Below are positions 50,018-58,948 of a stretch of DNA of 64,000 nt, in pieces. A program made the position numbers and the translations under genes. This stretch comes from Pedobacter sp014947265 (GTDB lineage: Bacteria > Bacteroidota > Bacteroidia > Sphingobacteriales > Sphingobacteriaceae), in assembly GCF_014947265.1 (NCBI RefSeq), contig NZ_JADCNK010000010.1, forward strand, positions 124,001-188,000, given 5' to 3'. The notes below the pieces were generated by a model. That model was not told the origin of the DNA. It ran no database searches and worked only from the letters and a program-made list of their open reading frames with translations. Position 1 is the first letter of the stretch. The number at the start of each line of letters is the position of its first letter.

Positions 50018-52753
50018 TTAAAAGTTAAAAGCCAATTTGGTAAAGAGTTTCCGACCATTAAAACCCATCTGAACCGCATCCCATGCACCACCTGTTTCAC
50101 CATCGTAGGCAGAAAGTTTTGCGCCTTGTACGTAACCATAATCAGGATGAATATTAAATACGTTATCTGCACCAAAAAACACCGTCACTTTTTTCGAGAT
50201 TTTGTAAGAAGCATAAACATCAGTAACCATTTTGCCTGAATAATTAAACTGTTCTAAAACCGTTTTGCTTGGATCATTATCCAGTTCAACCAATGGTGGA
50301 TAAGTGTTTGCATAACCATAACCTAAAATCGAAATTTTGCCATAGTATAGAAAATGCGTTCCAACCATCCAATTACCAAACCCATAATCTAAGTTTAAGC
50401 CCAGTTTTACAGGAGGAGCAGATGCTTTAATATACGCTTGCTCCCTGTCACTAAAAAATGCCTGCTGATTTTCATAAGAACCATTTAAAGCATTCGGAAT
50501 GTTAATTTTATCAATATTTAAATGATTTAAGTTTCCGGTAAATAAGACCTTAATACTTTTATTGTCAAAGCGCTTAGTATAATCTACAACTAAATCCAAT
50601 CCATAATTTGTGGTGTTAACTGCATTTGCAAAAAATTGTGCCTGTGATACATTCAATTGATTTAATATCGGCTTCAACGCTGGAATACTTTCATCAAACT
50701 GACCAGATAATACCACCCTGTCTTTAATATTAATGCGATAACCATCGAGGGTTACCGTAATTTCAGAAACTGGTTTCCACGAAAAGCCTAAACTTGCATT
50801 AACAGATTTTTCTTGTTTCAGATCAGGAATTCCGGCTGCTTTTGTAATTGGACTGTAGTTCGGCGCGATTTTGACCTCGAAAACCTTGCCTCCCTGCACG
50901 TTTGTAAAAGTATTGCTGAAATTAATTTGTTGTAGTGATGGTGCACGAAAACCTGTACTTATTGATCCGCGAACATTAAAATTGTTTGTTAATTTATAAC
51001 GGGTCGCAAATTTGTAATTACTGGTGAAGCCAAAATCATTGTAATTTTCTGCCCTAACAGCAACACCTATAAGCCACTTATCGGTAGCATCCAATTCTGC
51101 ATCAACATAAGCAGCAACATTAGATCGGCCTGCGTTAACTTCATCGCCTGGCTGATAACCCGGAAAACCTTGAGAACCTGTAGCTTTATCTGGGTTATAG
51201 TTAGAATACGAATCTTTTTCTCCTGCATAAATTTTATAGTTTTCATATCTATGCTCTAAGCCAAAAGCCAAATTCAAACCGGAGGCAACAGTTGGAATTG
51301 CCTTACTTAAATTAAAGTTGACTGTATTTTGCAAAAATGAAAAACCCCCATCATCAAAATGAGTTTTACCGGCACCAAGAGAAGCATTAAATGTTTGATC
51401 GCCATAAAAATGGAAATTATTACGTCCCAGTGTATTGCTTAAATCCCAGTTCCAATCTTTACCCCAGATCCCTTTTACACCTGCTGCAAAGGATAAATCC
51501 TGGATCTTAGTCTGGATGATCGGATCAAAATAAGTTTCTCCGTCTATTGTGGTTTGTAAAATAGGATTTCCGGCAACTCCGTCAGGAAAACGTTCAGGCC
51601 GCTCTGATAAATTTCTGGTATACGCATAAGCATCAGAGGCTTTTACATTACCTCCGCCAAATGAATAAATGACTGTTTTTGTATTTGCAATTGGCAATTC
51701 CATATTATACATTAAACCACCGGAGGTTACCGATCCATCACCAGTAGATCTCCTCACCGTATTAATAGGTAAACCATCTTTGGTACTTAAATCTGTATTC
51801 AGATTTTGCCTGAACGTTTTTCCATTAGCAAAAAAGTTTCCGGAGAAATTAATAAAACCATCATGCTTACCCAGTGCAACACCATAATTGGCACCTAAAG
51901 AAAATGCGTTCCCATCAATTGCACCACCCTGGCGATACTGCCCCAGTTCTTTAGCATAATGGGTGTTGTTTCTTGGATCATAATAACCTGAATACCCTGT
52001 ATTAACACTTAAAACGCCAACATCCTTTTTCAATATTAAGTTAATTACCCCTGCAATTGCATCCGATCCATATTGTGCCGATGCACCATCGCGTAAAATC
52101 TCAACACGATCTATCGAAGATTCCGGAATCGCATTTAAATCTGTTCCTGAATTTCCCCTACCCCGGGTTCCGAATACTGCTACAAAGGCTGTTTGGTGAC
52201 GGCGTTTGCCATTTACCAAAACCAATGTCTGATCTGGCCCCAAACCTCTAAGCGTAGCCAAATCTATTTGATCTGCACCATCTGATCCGCTTTGTTTGTT
52301 AAAATTAAAAGACGGTGAAGCAGCATTTAAAATTGAAGTTAAATCCATTTTTGCAGTAGGCATGTTCACCTGATTAATCTTGATCACATCAACAGGAACA
52401 GACGTAAGAATAGAAGAGCGGCCTTTACCACGGCTTCCAACCACCACAAAATCGCCAAGATTTTGTGCACTTTCCGATAAAATAATTGTTAAAGGTCCGG
52501 TTGTTGTTACTACTTCTCTGGTTTCATATCCAATAGCACTGACAACTAAGGTTCCTTTATCAGAAACTGAAATCTGAAAATCTCCATTCTGATCGGTAAC
52601 AGTACCCTTTCCTGTACCTTTCTCCTTAACAGAAGCTACTATAATTCCTTCTCCTTTCAATGTTGCAACCTTACCCTTTATTATATTTTGCGCAAAAGAG
52701 CTTATTGGGAGTAAATAAAGCCCAAACAATACATAAAATAGCTGTTTTTTCAT
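50018..52753 (-). CDS. TonB-dependent receptor with CarboxypepD_reg-like domain
   Basis: A 911-residue outer-membrane receptor. It has a signal peptide (ending ISSFAQ), a CarboxypepD_reg-like domain (about 25-100), a plug (about 115-235) with LRGLGPDQTLVLVNGKRRH and VEILRDGASAQYGSDAIAG, and a large barrel ending LFTKLAFNF. The plug type resembles receptors for larger substrates rather than classic siderophores; the substrate is unknown. It is convergent with the siderophore unit and probably independently regulated. The upstream gap shows no good -33/-7 pair. Confidence 0.92.
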   Translation of the reverse strand: MKKQLFYVLFGLYLLPISSFAQNIIKGKVATLKGEGIIVASVKEKGTGKGTVTDQNGDFQISVSDKGTLVVSAIGYETREVVTTTGPLTIILSESAQNLGDFVVVGSRGKGRSSILTSVPVDVIKINQVNMPTAKMDLTSILNAASPSFNFNKQSGSDGADQIDLATLRGLGPDQTLVLVNGKRRHQTAFVAVFGTRGRGNSGTDLNAIPESSIDRVEILRDGASAQYGSDAIAGVINLILKKDVGVLSVNTGYSGYYDPRNNTHYAKELGQYRQGGAIDGNAFSLGANYGVALGKHDGFINFSGNFFANGKTFRQNLNTDLSTKDGLPINTVRRSTGDGSVTSGGLMYNMELPIANTKTVIYSFGGGNVKASDAYAYTRNLSERPERFPDGVAGNPILQTTIDGETYFDPIIQTKIQDLSFAAGVKGIWGKDWNWDLSNTLGRNNFHFYGDQTFNASLGAGKTHFDDGGFSFLQNTVNFNLSKAIPTVASGLNLAFGLEHRYENYKIYAGEKDSYSNYNPDKATGSQGFPGYQPGDEVNAGRSNVAAYVDAELDATDKWLIGVAVRAENYNDFGFTSNYKFATRYKLTNNFNVRGSISTGFRAPSLQQINFSNTFTNVQGGKVFEVKIAPNYSPITKAAGIPDLKQEKSVNASLGFSWKPVSEITVTLDGYRINIKDRVVLSGQFDESIPALKPILNQLNVSQAQFFANAVNTTNYGLDLVVDYTKRFDNKSIKVLFTGNLNHLNIDKINIPNALNGSYENQQAFFSDREQAYIKASAPPVKLGLNLDYGFGNWMVGTHFLYYGKISILGYGYANTYPPLVELDNDPSKTVLEQFNYSGKMVTDVYASYKISKKVTVFFGADNVFNIHPDYGYVQGAKLSAYDGETGGAWDAVQMGFNGRKLFTKLAFNF

Positions 52754-53062
52754 ATTAATTTAGATAAATGTACAGGCAATATAAATATTGTAGCGATAAT
52801 TTTCATATAAAAACACCTTAAAACACAAAATACATATTAAAAATTAAAGAAAAACAACACAAAACAAACAAACAAGCAGATCCGATAGAAAAAAATTAAA
52901 CATTTTATCACAAATAATAAATCTCAAAAATATCACATCGTTATTATTTTGCTTTTAGAAATAAACTATACGCTATTTTCAGTCATAATTTCTTTAGGTT
53001 TATATTTTCTTGCTAACAAATGAATGACATAACCTTTATTTAAAAAGCATATTTTTGCTCCT
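52754..53062. other. AT-rich divergent gap
   Basis: About 310 bases of very AT-rich sequence between the divergent TonB receptor and hscA genes. A TATTTTTG box at 53050-53057 lies five bases before the hscA ATG. No repeat or RNA gene is recognised. Confidence 0.4.
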
Positions 53063-54919
53063 ATGGCAAAAATATCAATTAACCTTGCTACAGGTTCGTT
53101 TCAGAAGGAAGAAATTATAGTTGGAATAGATTTAGGCACAACCAATAGTTTGGTGGCGTTTATCAATCCAGATAAAAATCCGCAGGTAATTAACGATGCT
53201 GGCAAAGGAATATTGGTACCATCAGTAGTCTATTTTAATGGCCAGAATGAAGCGGTTGTAGGTAACGAGGCGAAAGAATACTTAACTACTGATCCCTCTA
53301 ACACGATTTTCTCCGTTAAAAGGCTTCTTGGCCGATCCTATAAAGACGTAGCCGAACACGCCGCTATTTTTTCTTACAAAATTATTGACGACGATACCGA
53401 TGCTTTGGTGAAAATCCAGGCTGGTAACCGTTTTTATACGCCTATAGAATTATCTGCAGAAATTTTAAAAGAACTTAAAGCAAGAGCAGAACATGCCTTA
53501 AAAACACCAGTTAACAGGGCTGTAATCACTGTTCCGGCTTACTTTAACGATAGTCAGCGCCAGGCCACCCGTGATGCAGGGAAACTGGCCGGTTTAGATG
53601 TGATGCGAATTGTGAACGAACCTACCGCAGCAAGTTTAGCTTATGGCATTGGTTTAGATCCTTCGCAACAAAAAACAATTGCAGTTTACGACTTAGGGGG
53701 AGGAACATTCGATGTATCTATTCTACAGATTCAAAATGGAATTTTTGAGGTTTTGGCCACAAACGGAAATACATATTTAGGTGGTGATGATTTCGATAGG
53801 GCCATTTTAAACTATTGGCTGGAGAAAAACAATCTTGATGTAACGGTAGTTGCTCAGGATAACATTTTAATGCAAACCTTACGTTTACAAGCTGAAGCTG
53901 CTAAAAAAGCTTTATCGACCCAAAATTTATATAATGAACAGGTTGGCGAAATCTGGTGCACTCTGGATAAACAAACTTTTGAGCAATTGATTGCCGCAAA
54001 AGTGGAAGAAACCATCACAGCCTGTAAAAATGCATTGAAAGATGCTGATTTAACCTCTGCCGATATCGACGAAGTAATCTTAGTGGGCGGTTCTACCCGT
54101 ACACCATATGTAAAACAGGCCGTAGAGAATTTCTTCGGTAAAAAACCTCAAGATAATATCAACCCTGATGAAGTTGTCGCACTTGGTGCAGCCATCCAGG
54201 CTGATGTTTTGGCCGGAAACCGTTCTGATATCTTATTGTTAGATGTAACACCACTTTCTTTGGGAATCGAAACTATGGGTGGTTTAATGGATGTTATTAT
54301 TGCCCGCAACAGCAAAGTACCTACTAAAGCAGGTCGCCAATACACCACTTCTATTGATGGACAGGTGAATATGAAAATTTCTGTTTACCAGGGTGAGCGC
54401 GATCTGGTTAAAGAAAACAGGAAACTTGCCGAATTCGATTTAAAAGGAATCCCTGCAATGCCTGCTGGTTTGCCAAAAGTAGATATCAACTTTTTATTGA
54501 ATGCCGATGGCATTTTAACCGTGCAGGCGATAGAATTGCGTTCTGGTGTTAAACAAGAGATCGAAATCACGCCAAGTTATGGTTTGAGCGACGATACGGT
54601 AGAAAAAATGTTGATCGATAGTATTACACACGCCAAAAGCGATGTGGAGCAACGGATGCTGATTGAAGCAAGAAGCGAAGGTGAACAATTGGTTTACACG
54701 GCTGAAGGTTTTATCAAAAAACATGCAGAACATTTAAGCGAGACCGAAATTGCAGAAACCGTGGCACATATCGAATCGTTAAAAACAGCTTTAGCCTCAC
54801 AGGAAAAAGATACCATTTTAAAGAAAGCAGATGAACTGAATGAATTTACCCGCCCATTTGCTGAGCGTGTAATGGATGCTGCGATTTCTACTGCAATGAA
54901 AGGTAAGAAAATAGAGTAA
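53063..54919 (+). CDS. hscA: Fe-S assembly chaperone HscA (Hsp70 family)
   Basis: A 618-residue Hsp70. The nucleotide domain has GIDLGTTNSLVAFI, VPAYFNDSQRQATRDAG, YDLGGGTFDVS and VGGSTRTPYV. Features separating HscA from DnaK are the N-terminal extension before GIDLGTTNS, LLLDVTPLSLGIETMGG, YQGERDLV, ITPSYGLSDDTVEKML and AKSDVEQRMLIEA, which align with HscA of ISC operons. HscA helps transfer clusters from IscU with HscB. No hscB or iscU is adjacent. A terminator follows directly. Confidence 0.85.
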   Translation: MAKISINLATGSFQKEEIIVGIDLGTTNSLVAFINPDKNPQVINDAGKGILVPSVVYFNGQNEAVVGNEAKEYLTTDPSNTIFSVKRLLGRSYKDVAEHAAIFSYKIIDDDTDALVKIQAGNRFYTPIELSAEILKELKARAEHALKTPVNRAVITVPAYFNDSQRQATRDAGKLAGLDVMRIVNEPTAASLAYGIGLDPSQQKTIAVYDLGGGTFDVSILQIQNGIFEVLATNGNTYLGGDDFDRAILNYWLEKNNLDVTVVAQDNILMQTLRLQAEAAKKALSTQNLYNEQVGEIWCTLDKQTFEQLIAAKVEETITACKNALKDADLTSADIDEVILVGGSTRTPYVKQAVENFFGKKPQDNINPDEVVALGAAIQADVLAGNRSDILLLDVTPLSLGIETMGGLMDVIIARNSKVPTKAGRQYTTSIDGQVNMKISVYQGERDLVKENRKLAEFDLKGIPAMPAGLPKVDINFLLNADGILTVQAIELRSGVKQEIEITPSYGLSDDTVEKMLIDSITHAKSDVEQRMLIEARSEGEQLVYTAEGFIKKHAEHLSETEIAETVAHIESLKTALASQEKDTILKKADELNEFTRPFAERVMDAAISTAMKGKKIE

Positions 54920-54929
54920 TTTCCGCTGG

Positions 54930-54965
54930 AAATCGGCAGTTTTCAGTTAACAGCTGCCGATTTTA
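54930..54965 (+). terminator. Rho-independent terminator after hscA
   Basis: AAATCGGCAG (54930-54939) and CTGCCGATTT (54954-54963) form a perfect 10-base stem around AT-rich loop sequence and continue as TTTT. It lies 11 bases after the stop. Confidence 0.85.
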
Positions 54966-54977
54966 ACCTAGTTGATT

Positions 54978-55206
54978 CATCCTGAACTTGCTTCTATAGA
55001 TACGTCATTTTGAACTCGTTTCAGAATTTTTCCAGGTTATAAGCTGATATGACTTATGTTCCTTATACGTTTCAAATCTGCTTAAGATCTTCATTCCGAT
55101 TTTTTTTTGGAAAGCAATACCAATGCTAATCGGCTCCGAAAGCCCCGCTTAACGCTTTACTTCGTTGCACTTCGTGTTCGCTATAATCGGGTTTAACTCA
55201 CTAGGG
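54978..55206 (+). repeat. About 230-base direct repeat, copy 1
   Basis: Begins CATCCTGAACTTGCTTCTAT and ends GCTATAATCGGGTTTAACTC. It matches copy 2 (55285-55510) over nearly its whole length, with scattered substitutions. Its last 70 bases belong to the TAAACCnGATA family in minus orientation. No reading frame is conserved between the copies. Confidence 0.8.
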
Positions 55207-55284
55207 CCAGCGTAAAAAACTCAGGTTGCAGGGTGCTTAAACAATTTCAATCGCCAGTTTCAGGTAGCAATAATACAATCGCAT

Positions 55285-55510
55285 CATCTTGAACTTGTTT
55301 GATAGATATGTCATTCTGAACTTGTTTCAGAATCTTTCCAGGCATAAGCTGATATGATCTTATGTTCCTTATATGGTTCAAATCTGCTTAAAATCTTCAT
55401 TACGTTTTTTTTGAAAGCAATACCAATGCTAATCGGCTCCGAAAGCCCCGCTTAACGCTTTACTTCGTTGCACTTCGTGTTCGCTATAATCGGGTTTAAT
55501 AGCGAGGGCT
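55285..55510 (+). repeat. About 230-base direct repeat, copy 2
   Basis: Begins CATCTTGAACTTGTTTGATA and ends CGGGTTTAATAGCGAGGG. The segment CCAATGCTAATCGGCTCCGA and onwards is identical to copy 1 for about 70 bases, while the first half has diverged more. The rest of the 54966-55605 gap holds no supported gene. Confidence 0.8.
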
Positions 55511-55605
55511 AACCAAAAAAACACTGGTTGATCTGCCCATAAAACAAACCCAAATCATTATCTTCGGTTAAGGATCATTGATCAAACATTCTGATACTTT
55601 AACCC

Positions 55606-56526
55606 ATGCTTAAAATCTTAATTCGCTTTCTCTTCATTTTCATTGTATATCAAGGTAGTGCCTCTGCGCAATCAGATACAAGCCTAATCAAAACTTATTT
55701 AAAAACCTTAACCAAAACGCCTCAATTCCGTAACCATACCAATATCGATCAACTCAATTTAACGGCAGATTATATCAAAACAATTTTTGAAAAGTCATCA
55801 GATAGTGTTTCCGCACAGGAATATCATGTTGATCAAAAAATCTATAAAAATATCATCTGCTCTTTTGGTACAGAAAATAAAAAACGGATTATCGTTGGCG
55901 CACACTACGATGTTTGCGGAGATCAGGAAGGTGCTGATGATAATGCCAGCGGTATAGTTGGTTTAATGGAACTTTCCAGGTTGCTTAAAGGTAAAAAACT
56001 CAATTACCGCATTGATCTTGTAGCTTATACTTTAGAAGAACCACCCTATTTCAGAACCGAATTTATGGGCAGTTACATTCACGCCAAATCATTAAAAGAA
56101 TCAAAAGCTGAAGTATTTGGTATGATTTCACTCGAAATGATTGCTTATTTTAAGGACGAAGCCAAATCGCAATCCTACCCTTTAGGTATTTTATCAGTAA
56201 AGTATGGAAACAAGGGGAATTACATTACACTGGTTAAAAAATTCGGTTCTGGTGAATTTGTAAATCAGTTTTCTAAAAACTTTAAAGCAAGCAAAAGTAT
56301 CTTAACTAAAACATTTGCCAGCCCACCTTCACTCCCAGGTATCGATTTTTCTGATCATTTAAATTACTGGAAATTTGACTACGATGCCATGATGATTACC
56401 GATACCTCCTTTTACCGGAATAAAAATTACCACCAAAAAACCGATACCATGGAAACCCTCGATATACCAAAAATGAGCAAAGTAATTGATGGCGTTTATA
56501 ATGGACTCATTTCTTTTAACCCATAA
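55606..56526 (+). CDS. Secreted M28-family metallopeptidase (aminopeptidase)
   Basis: A 306-residue protein with a signal peptide (MLKILIRFLFIFIVYQGSASA). Zinc ligands and catalytic residues are recognisable: His and Asp in IVGAHYDVCGDQEGADDNASG, Glu-Glu in YTLEEPPYFRTEFMGS, and Glu in MISLEMIAYF, with a C-terminal SDHLNYWKF. M28 enzymes cleave N-terminal residues from peptides. Length is on the short side but all motifs are present. The next gene begins 12 bases later. Confidence 0.88.
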   Translation: MLKILIRFLFIFIVYQGSASAQSDTSLIKTYLKTLTKTPQFRNHTNIDQLNLTADYIKTIFEKSSDSVSAQEYHVDQKIYKNIICSFGTENKKRIIVGAHYDVCGDQEGADDNASGIVGLMELSRLLKGKKLNYRIDLVAYTLEEPPYFRTEFMGSYIHAKSLKESKAEVFGMISLEMIAYFKDEAKSQSYPLGILSVKYGNKGNYITLVKKFGSGEFVNQFSKNFKASKSILTKTFASPPSLPGIDFSDHLNYWKFDYDAMMITDTSFYRNKNYHQKTDTMETLDIPKMSKVIDGVYNGLISFNP

Positions 56527-56538
56527 TAAATCCAGAAT

Positions 56539-56973
56539 ATGGTTAAATCGATCAAAGTTAAAGACAATGGCAACATATTCATTATGATTTATATCTTCTC
56601 AATGTTCCCATTATTCTTTGTCGCACCAATATTTATGTTTGATCTAAGTTATGTGCAATCAGCTATAATCTCAATGTCTATATTAACTGTGTTCTTTATT
56701 TTCTACTTTAAAAACCTAATCGCGAAGCAGGATGAATACGCAATTATTGCCGATGAAAATGAAATCACCTTATTAAATTTGGGAACCTTTAAATGGAATG
56801 AGGTTAAACTTGTAAAAGCTATTGATGAGTCGTTTGGCCGCAGAAGAACTTATTTCATTAACATCATCTTACAAAACGGCATAAAATTTAAAATCGAATC
56901 CACAAATTTTGATTACCCCAACCGCGAATTGGAAACAATTCTAAAAACGCTGGGTAAACTCACCGATTCATAA
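56539..56973 (+). CDS. Small membrane protein with PH-like tail
   Basis: A 144-residue protein with two transmembrane segments (about 14-32 and 37-55), then a basic linker and a beta-rich domain (EYAIIADENEITLLNLGTFKWNEVKLVKAID...). The arrangement resembles bacterial PH/YdbT-type or YcxB-like proteins, but I do not recognise a specific family. It follows the M28 gene by 12 bases and may be cotranscribed. It is unlikely to be an enzyme. Confidence 0.65.
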   Translation: MVKSIKVKDNGNIFIMIYIFSMFPLFFVAPIFMFDLSYVQSAIISMSILTVFFIFYFKNLIAKQDEYAIIADENEITLLNLGTFKWNEVKLVKAIDESFGRRRTYFINIILQNGIKFKIESTNFDYPNRELETILKTLGKLTDS

Positions 56974-57014
56974 ATTTCTTACCATACATCAAAAACTGAT
57001 AACCCCTTATCCAT

Positions 57015-57038
57015 TAACTTTGTTAAAATTATTTTAAC
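57015..57038 (+). promoter_or_regulatory. -7 box with overlapping palindrome before the LLM gene
   Basis: TAACTTTG at 57015-57022 fits TAnnTTTG. GTTAAAAT-T-ATTTTAAC at 57022-57038 is a perfect palindrome with 8-base arms that would cover the transcription start, three bases before the ATG at 57042. A repressor site is plausible. Confidence 0.5.
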
Positions 57039-57041
57039 ACT

Positions 57042-58073
57042 ATGGAATTAGGTATCGGAATGTTTGGCGATCTGCAGATCAATGCAAAAGGAGAAATTCA
57101 ACCCGCCCAGCAAAGACTTCAGGAAATTATAGCAGAGATAAAACTAATGGACGAAGTTGGTTTAGATTTTTATGGCATTGGCGAACACCATCGCCCTGAT
57201 TACGCCGTATCCAGTCCTGAAATTATACTGGCCGCTGCAGCCACGGTAACTAAAAACATTAAATTAAGCAGTGCAGTTTCGGTTTTAAGTTCATCTGATC
57301 CCGTTAAACTGTATCAAAATTTTGCGACGATAGATTTAATTTCGAATGGTAGAGCCGAATTAATGGCTGGCCGTGGAAGTTTTATCGAATCGTTTCCGCT
57401 GTTTGGTTATAACCTACAAGATTACGACGAACTTTATGAAGAAAAGCTTGAATTACTCCTTAAAATAAACAAGGAAACCAAAATTAGCTGGAAAGGTAAA
57501 TTCAGAGCAGAACTGAATAATCAGGAAGTGTTGCCAAGAGCTGTAAATAATAACTTAAAAATATGGGTTGCCGTTGGTGGAACACCAGAATCAGTAGAGC
57601 GTGCGGGGAGATTAGGCCTACCGGTGATGTTTGCCATTATCGGAGGTCAGCCTATACAGTTTAAACCACTTTTTGATTATTACAAAAAAGTGTACCAAGC
57701 CTATGGCCATGATATGAACAAGTTCGAAGTAGGTGTTCATATGCATTCCTTATTTGGCGAAAACAGTAATGAAGTTGCAGATTACTATTACCCGCTTTAT
57801 TCTGCACAGATGAACAGAATTGGTAAATCGCGCGGTTGGGCTCCTTATCAACGTAACCAGTTCGATGCTGGCCGAAGCAATAGCGGAGCCTTAATTATTG
57901 GTGATGTAAACGAATCGGTAGATAAAATTTTAGCTATGGAAGAAACTTTTGGCTTAACCCGTTTCTCTGCCCACATGGATGTTGGCGGACCATCTCACGC
58001 CGCAATGATGAAATCGATAGAGTTATTCGGAAGCAAAATTGCGCCAAAAGTACGCGAAGCTTTGAATAAGTAA
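57042..58073 (+). CDS. LLM class flavin-dependent oxidoreductase
   Basis: A 343-residue luciferase-like monooxygenase. It begins MELGIGMFGDLQI and contains GLDFYGIGEHHRPDYAVSSP, KLSSAVSVLSSSDPVKLYQNFATIDLISNGRAELMAGRGSF in part, WVAVGGTPESVERAG and FSAHMDVGGPSH. It uses reduced flavin and oxygen on an unknown substrate. Length fits the family. It is monocistronic with a candidate operator at its start codon. Confidence 0.9.
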   Translation: MELGIGMFGDLQINAKGEIQPAQQRLQEIIAEIKLMDEVGLDFYGIGEHHRPDYAVSSPEIILAAAATVTKNIKLSSAVSVLSSSDPVKLYQNFATIDLISNGRAELMAGRGSFIESFPLFGYNLQDYDELYEEKLELLLKINKETKISWKGKFRAELNNQEVLPRAVNNNLKIWVAVGGTPESVERAGRLGLPVMFAIIGGQPIQFKPLFDYYKKVYQAYGHDMNKFEVGVHMHSLFGENSNEVADYYYPLYSAQMNRIGKSRGWAPYQRNQFDAGRSNSGALIIGDVNESVDKILAMEETFGLTRFSAHMDVGGPSHAAMMKSIELFGSKIAPKVREALNK

Positions 58074-58293
58074 TTAAGCGTTGTTGTTTTTACAAAAATC
58101 TGTAAAAAAGGATAGATTTAATGTAGATACAATCCAACAAAAAACCACCCCAATATCATTACGTTTAATGATATAAATCTCAAAAAGATGTCACACTGAG
58201 CGTAGTCGAAGATATTTATTTGCATTTTATCAATCTCAAGAAGTCTTCGACTACGCTCAGACTGACGACCGCGGTGCCTAAATAATGACATTG
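58074..58293. other. Non-coding gap left of the DUF559 locus
   Basis: No gene is supported. It holds a GTTTTTACA/TGTAAAAAA hairpin just after the LLM stop (about 58085-58112) and the palindromic repeat at 58191-58265. The rest is AT-rich. Confidence 0.5.
58191..58265. repeat. Palindromic repeat (CTGAGCGTAGTCGAAG family)
   Basis: TCACACTGAGCGTAGTCGAAG on the left faces CTTCGACTACGCTCAGACTGA on the right as near-perfect inverted copies. It belongs to the same family as 17017 and 17158. Confidence 0.75.
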
Positions 58294-58540
58294 CCCCACC
58301 CCCTCCTTGAAAATAAGGAGGGGAGTTGATTCACCTAATAAGATTACGCAGCAAAAGATTCGAACTATAAATCTTATTACCCGAAACTAATCTTTCTTCA
58401 GCACATCCTTGGAATAAAGAGTAGCTATTTCATCTTTTAAAATGTTAGCCAAAGGGTTCAAACTCTAAACCTCAATCATGTAAACTGATTTTGCCTCAGC
58501 AGTTCTTACTCCCCTCCTATTTTAGGGGGCAAGGGGTGGT
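58294..58540. repeat. MITE-like element A, left of the DUF559 gene
   Basis: About 247 bases. The left end CCCCACCCCCTCCTTG with hairpin CCCCTCCTT/AAGGAGGGG faces a right end CTCCCCTCCTATTTTAGGGGGC...GGGGTGGT that is roughly its inverse. The interior includes CAAAAGATTCGAACTATAAATC. No coding frame. It is directly repeated as element B on the other side of the DUF559 gene. Confidence 0.75.
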
Positions 58541-58658
58541 AAACTGAGCAAAAATTAATTTGAAAACAGTTATATTGAATCATGGCAATTCATAATCTTA
58601 AATACCTAAAAACAAAAGAAAGGAGCTAAGAAACAACCTTACTCCTGCTGAGGCTACC

Positions 58659-58940
58659 ATGTGGATGTATCTGCAAAATTCAAGACTTGATGGTAGAAAA
58701 TTCAGACGCCAGCATAGTGTTGGAAATTATATTTTAGATTTTTACTGTCCATCAGAAAAATTAGCTATTGAAGCTGATGGCAGTAGTCATGATGATTATT
58801 CAGCAGAAATATACGACAAAGAACCAACTGATTTTTTAAACAGTAAAGGAATTAGTGTCATCAGATTTGAGAATGCTGAAGTTTTTGAATCAGAAGAAAT
58901 GGTTTGTGAAGCTATTAAAAATCATTTTAAAAACAGATGA
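58659..58940 (+). CDS. DUF559 endonuclease-like protein, N-terminus frameshifted
   Basis: The frame from 58659 encodes 93 residues of a DUF559 (Vsr/restriction-like) domain: RKFRRQHSVGNYILDFYCPSEKLAIEADGSSH, with the Asp/Glu-x-Asp metal residues, and a C-terminal VIRFENAEVFES. The family N-terminus is encoded just upstream but split. ATG 58582 gives MAIHNLKYLKTK, and after an A-run at 58614-58617 the next frame gives RKELRNNLTPAEAT joined to MWMYLQ. One missing A would explain it. It lies between two MITE-like repeats. Confidence 0.8.
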   Translation: MWMYLQNSRLDGRKFRRQHSVGNYILDFYCPSEKLAIEADGSSHDDYSAEIYDKEPTDFLNSKGISVIRFENAEVFESEEMVCEAIKNHFKNR

Positions 58941-58948
58941 CTAATAAA

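Noticed and set aside
53063..54919. Reading this gene as dnaK
   Set aside because: N-terminal extension and C-terminal motifs fit HscA, and it is not next to grpE or dnaJ.
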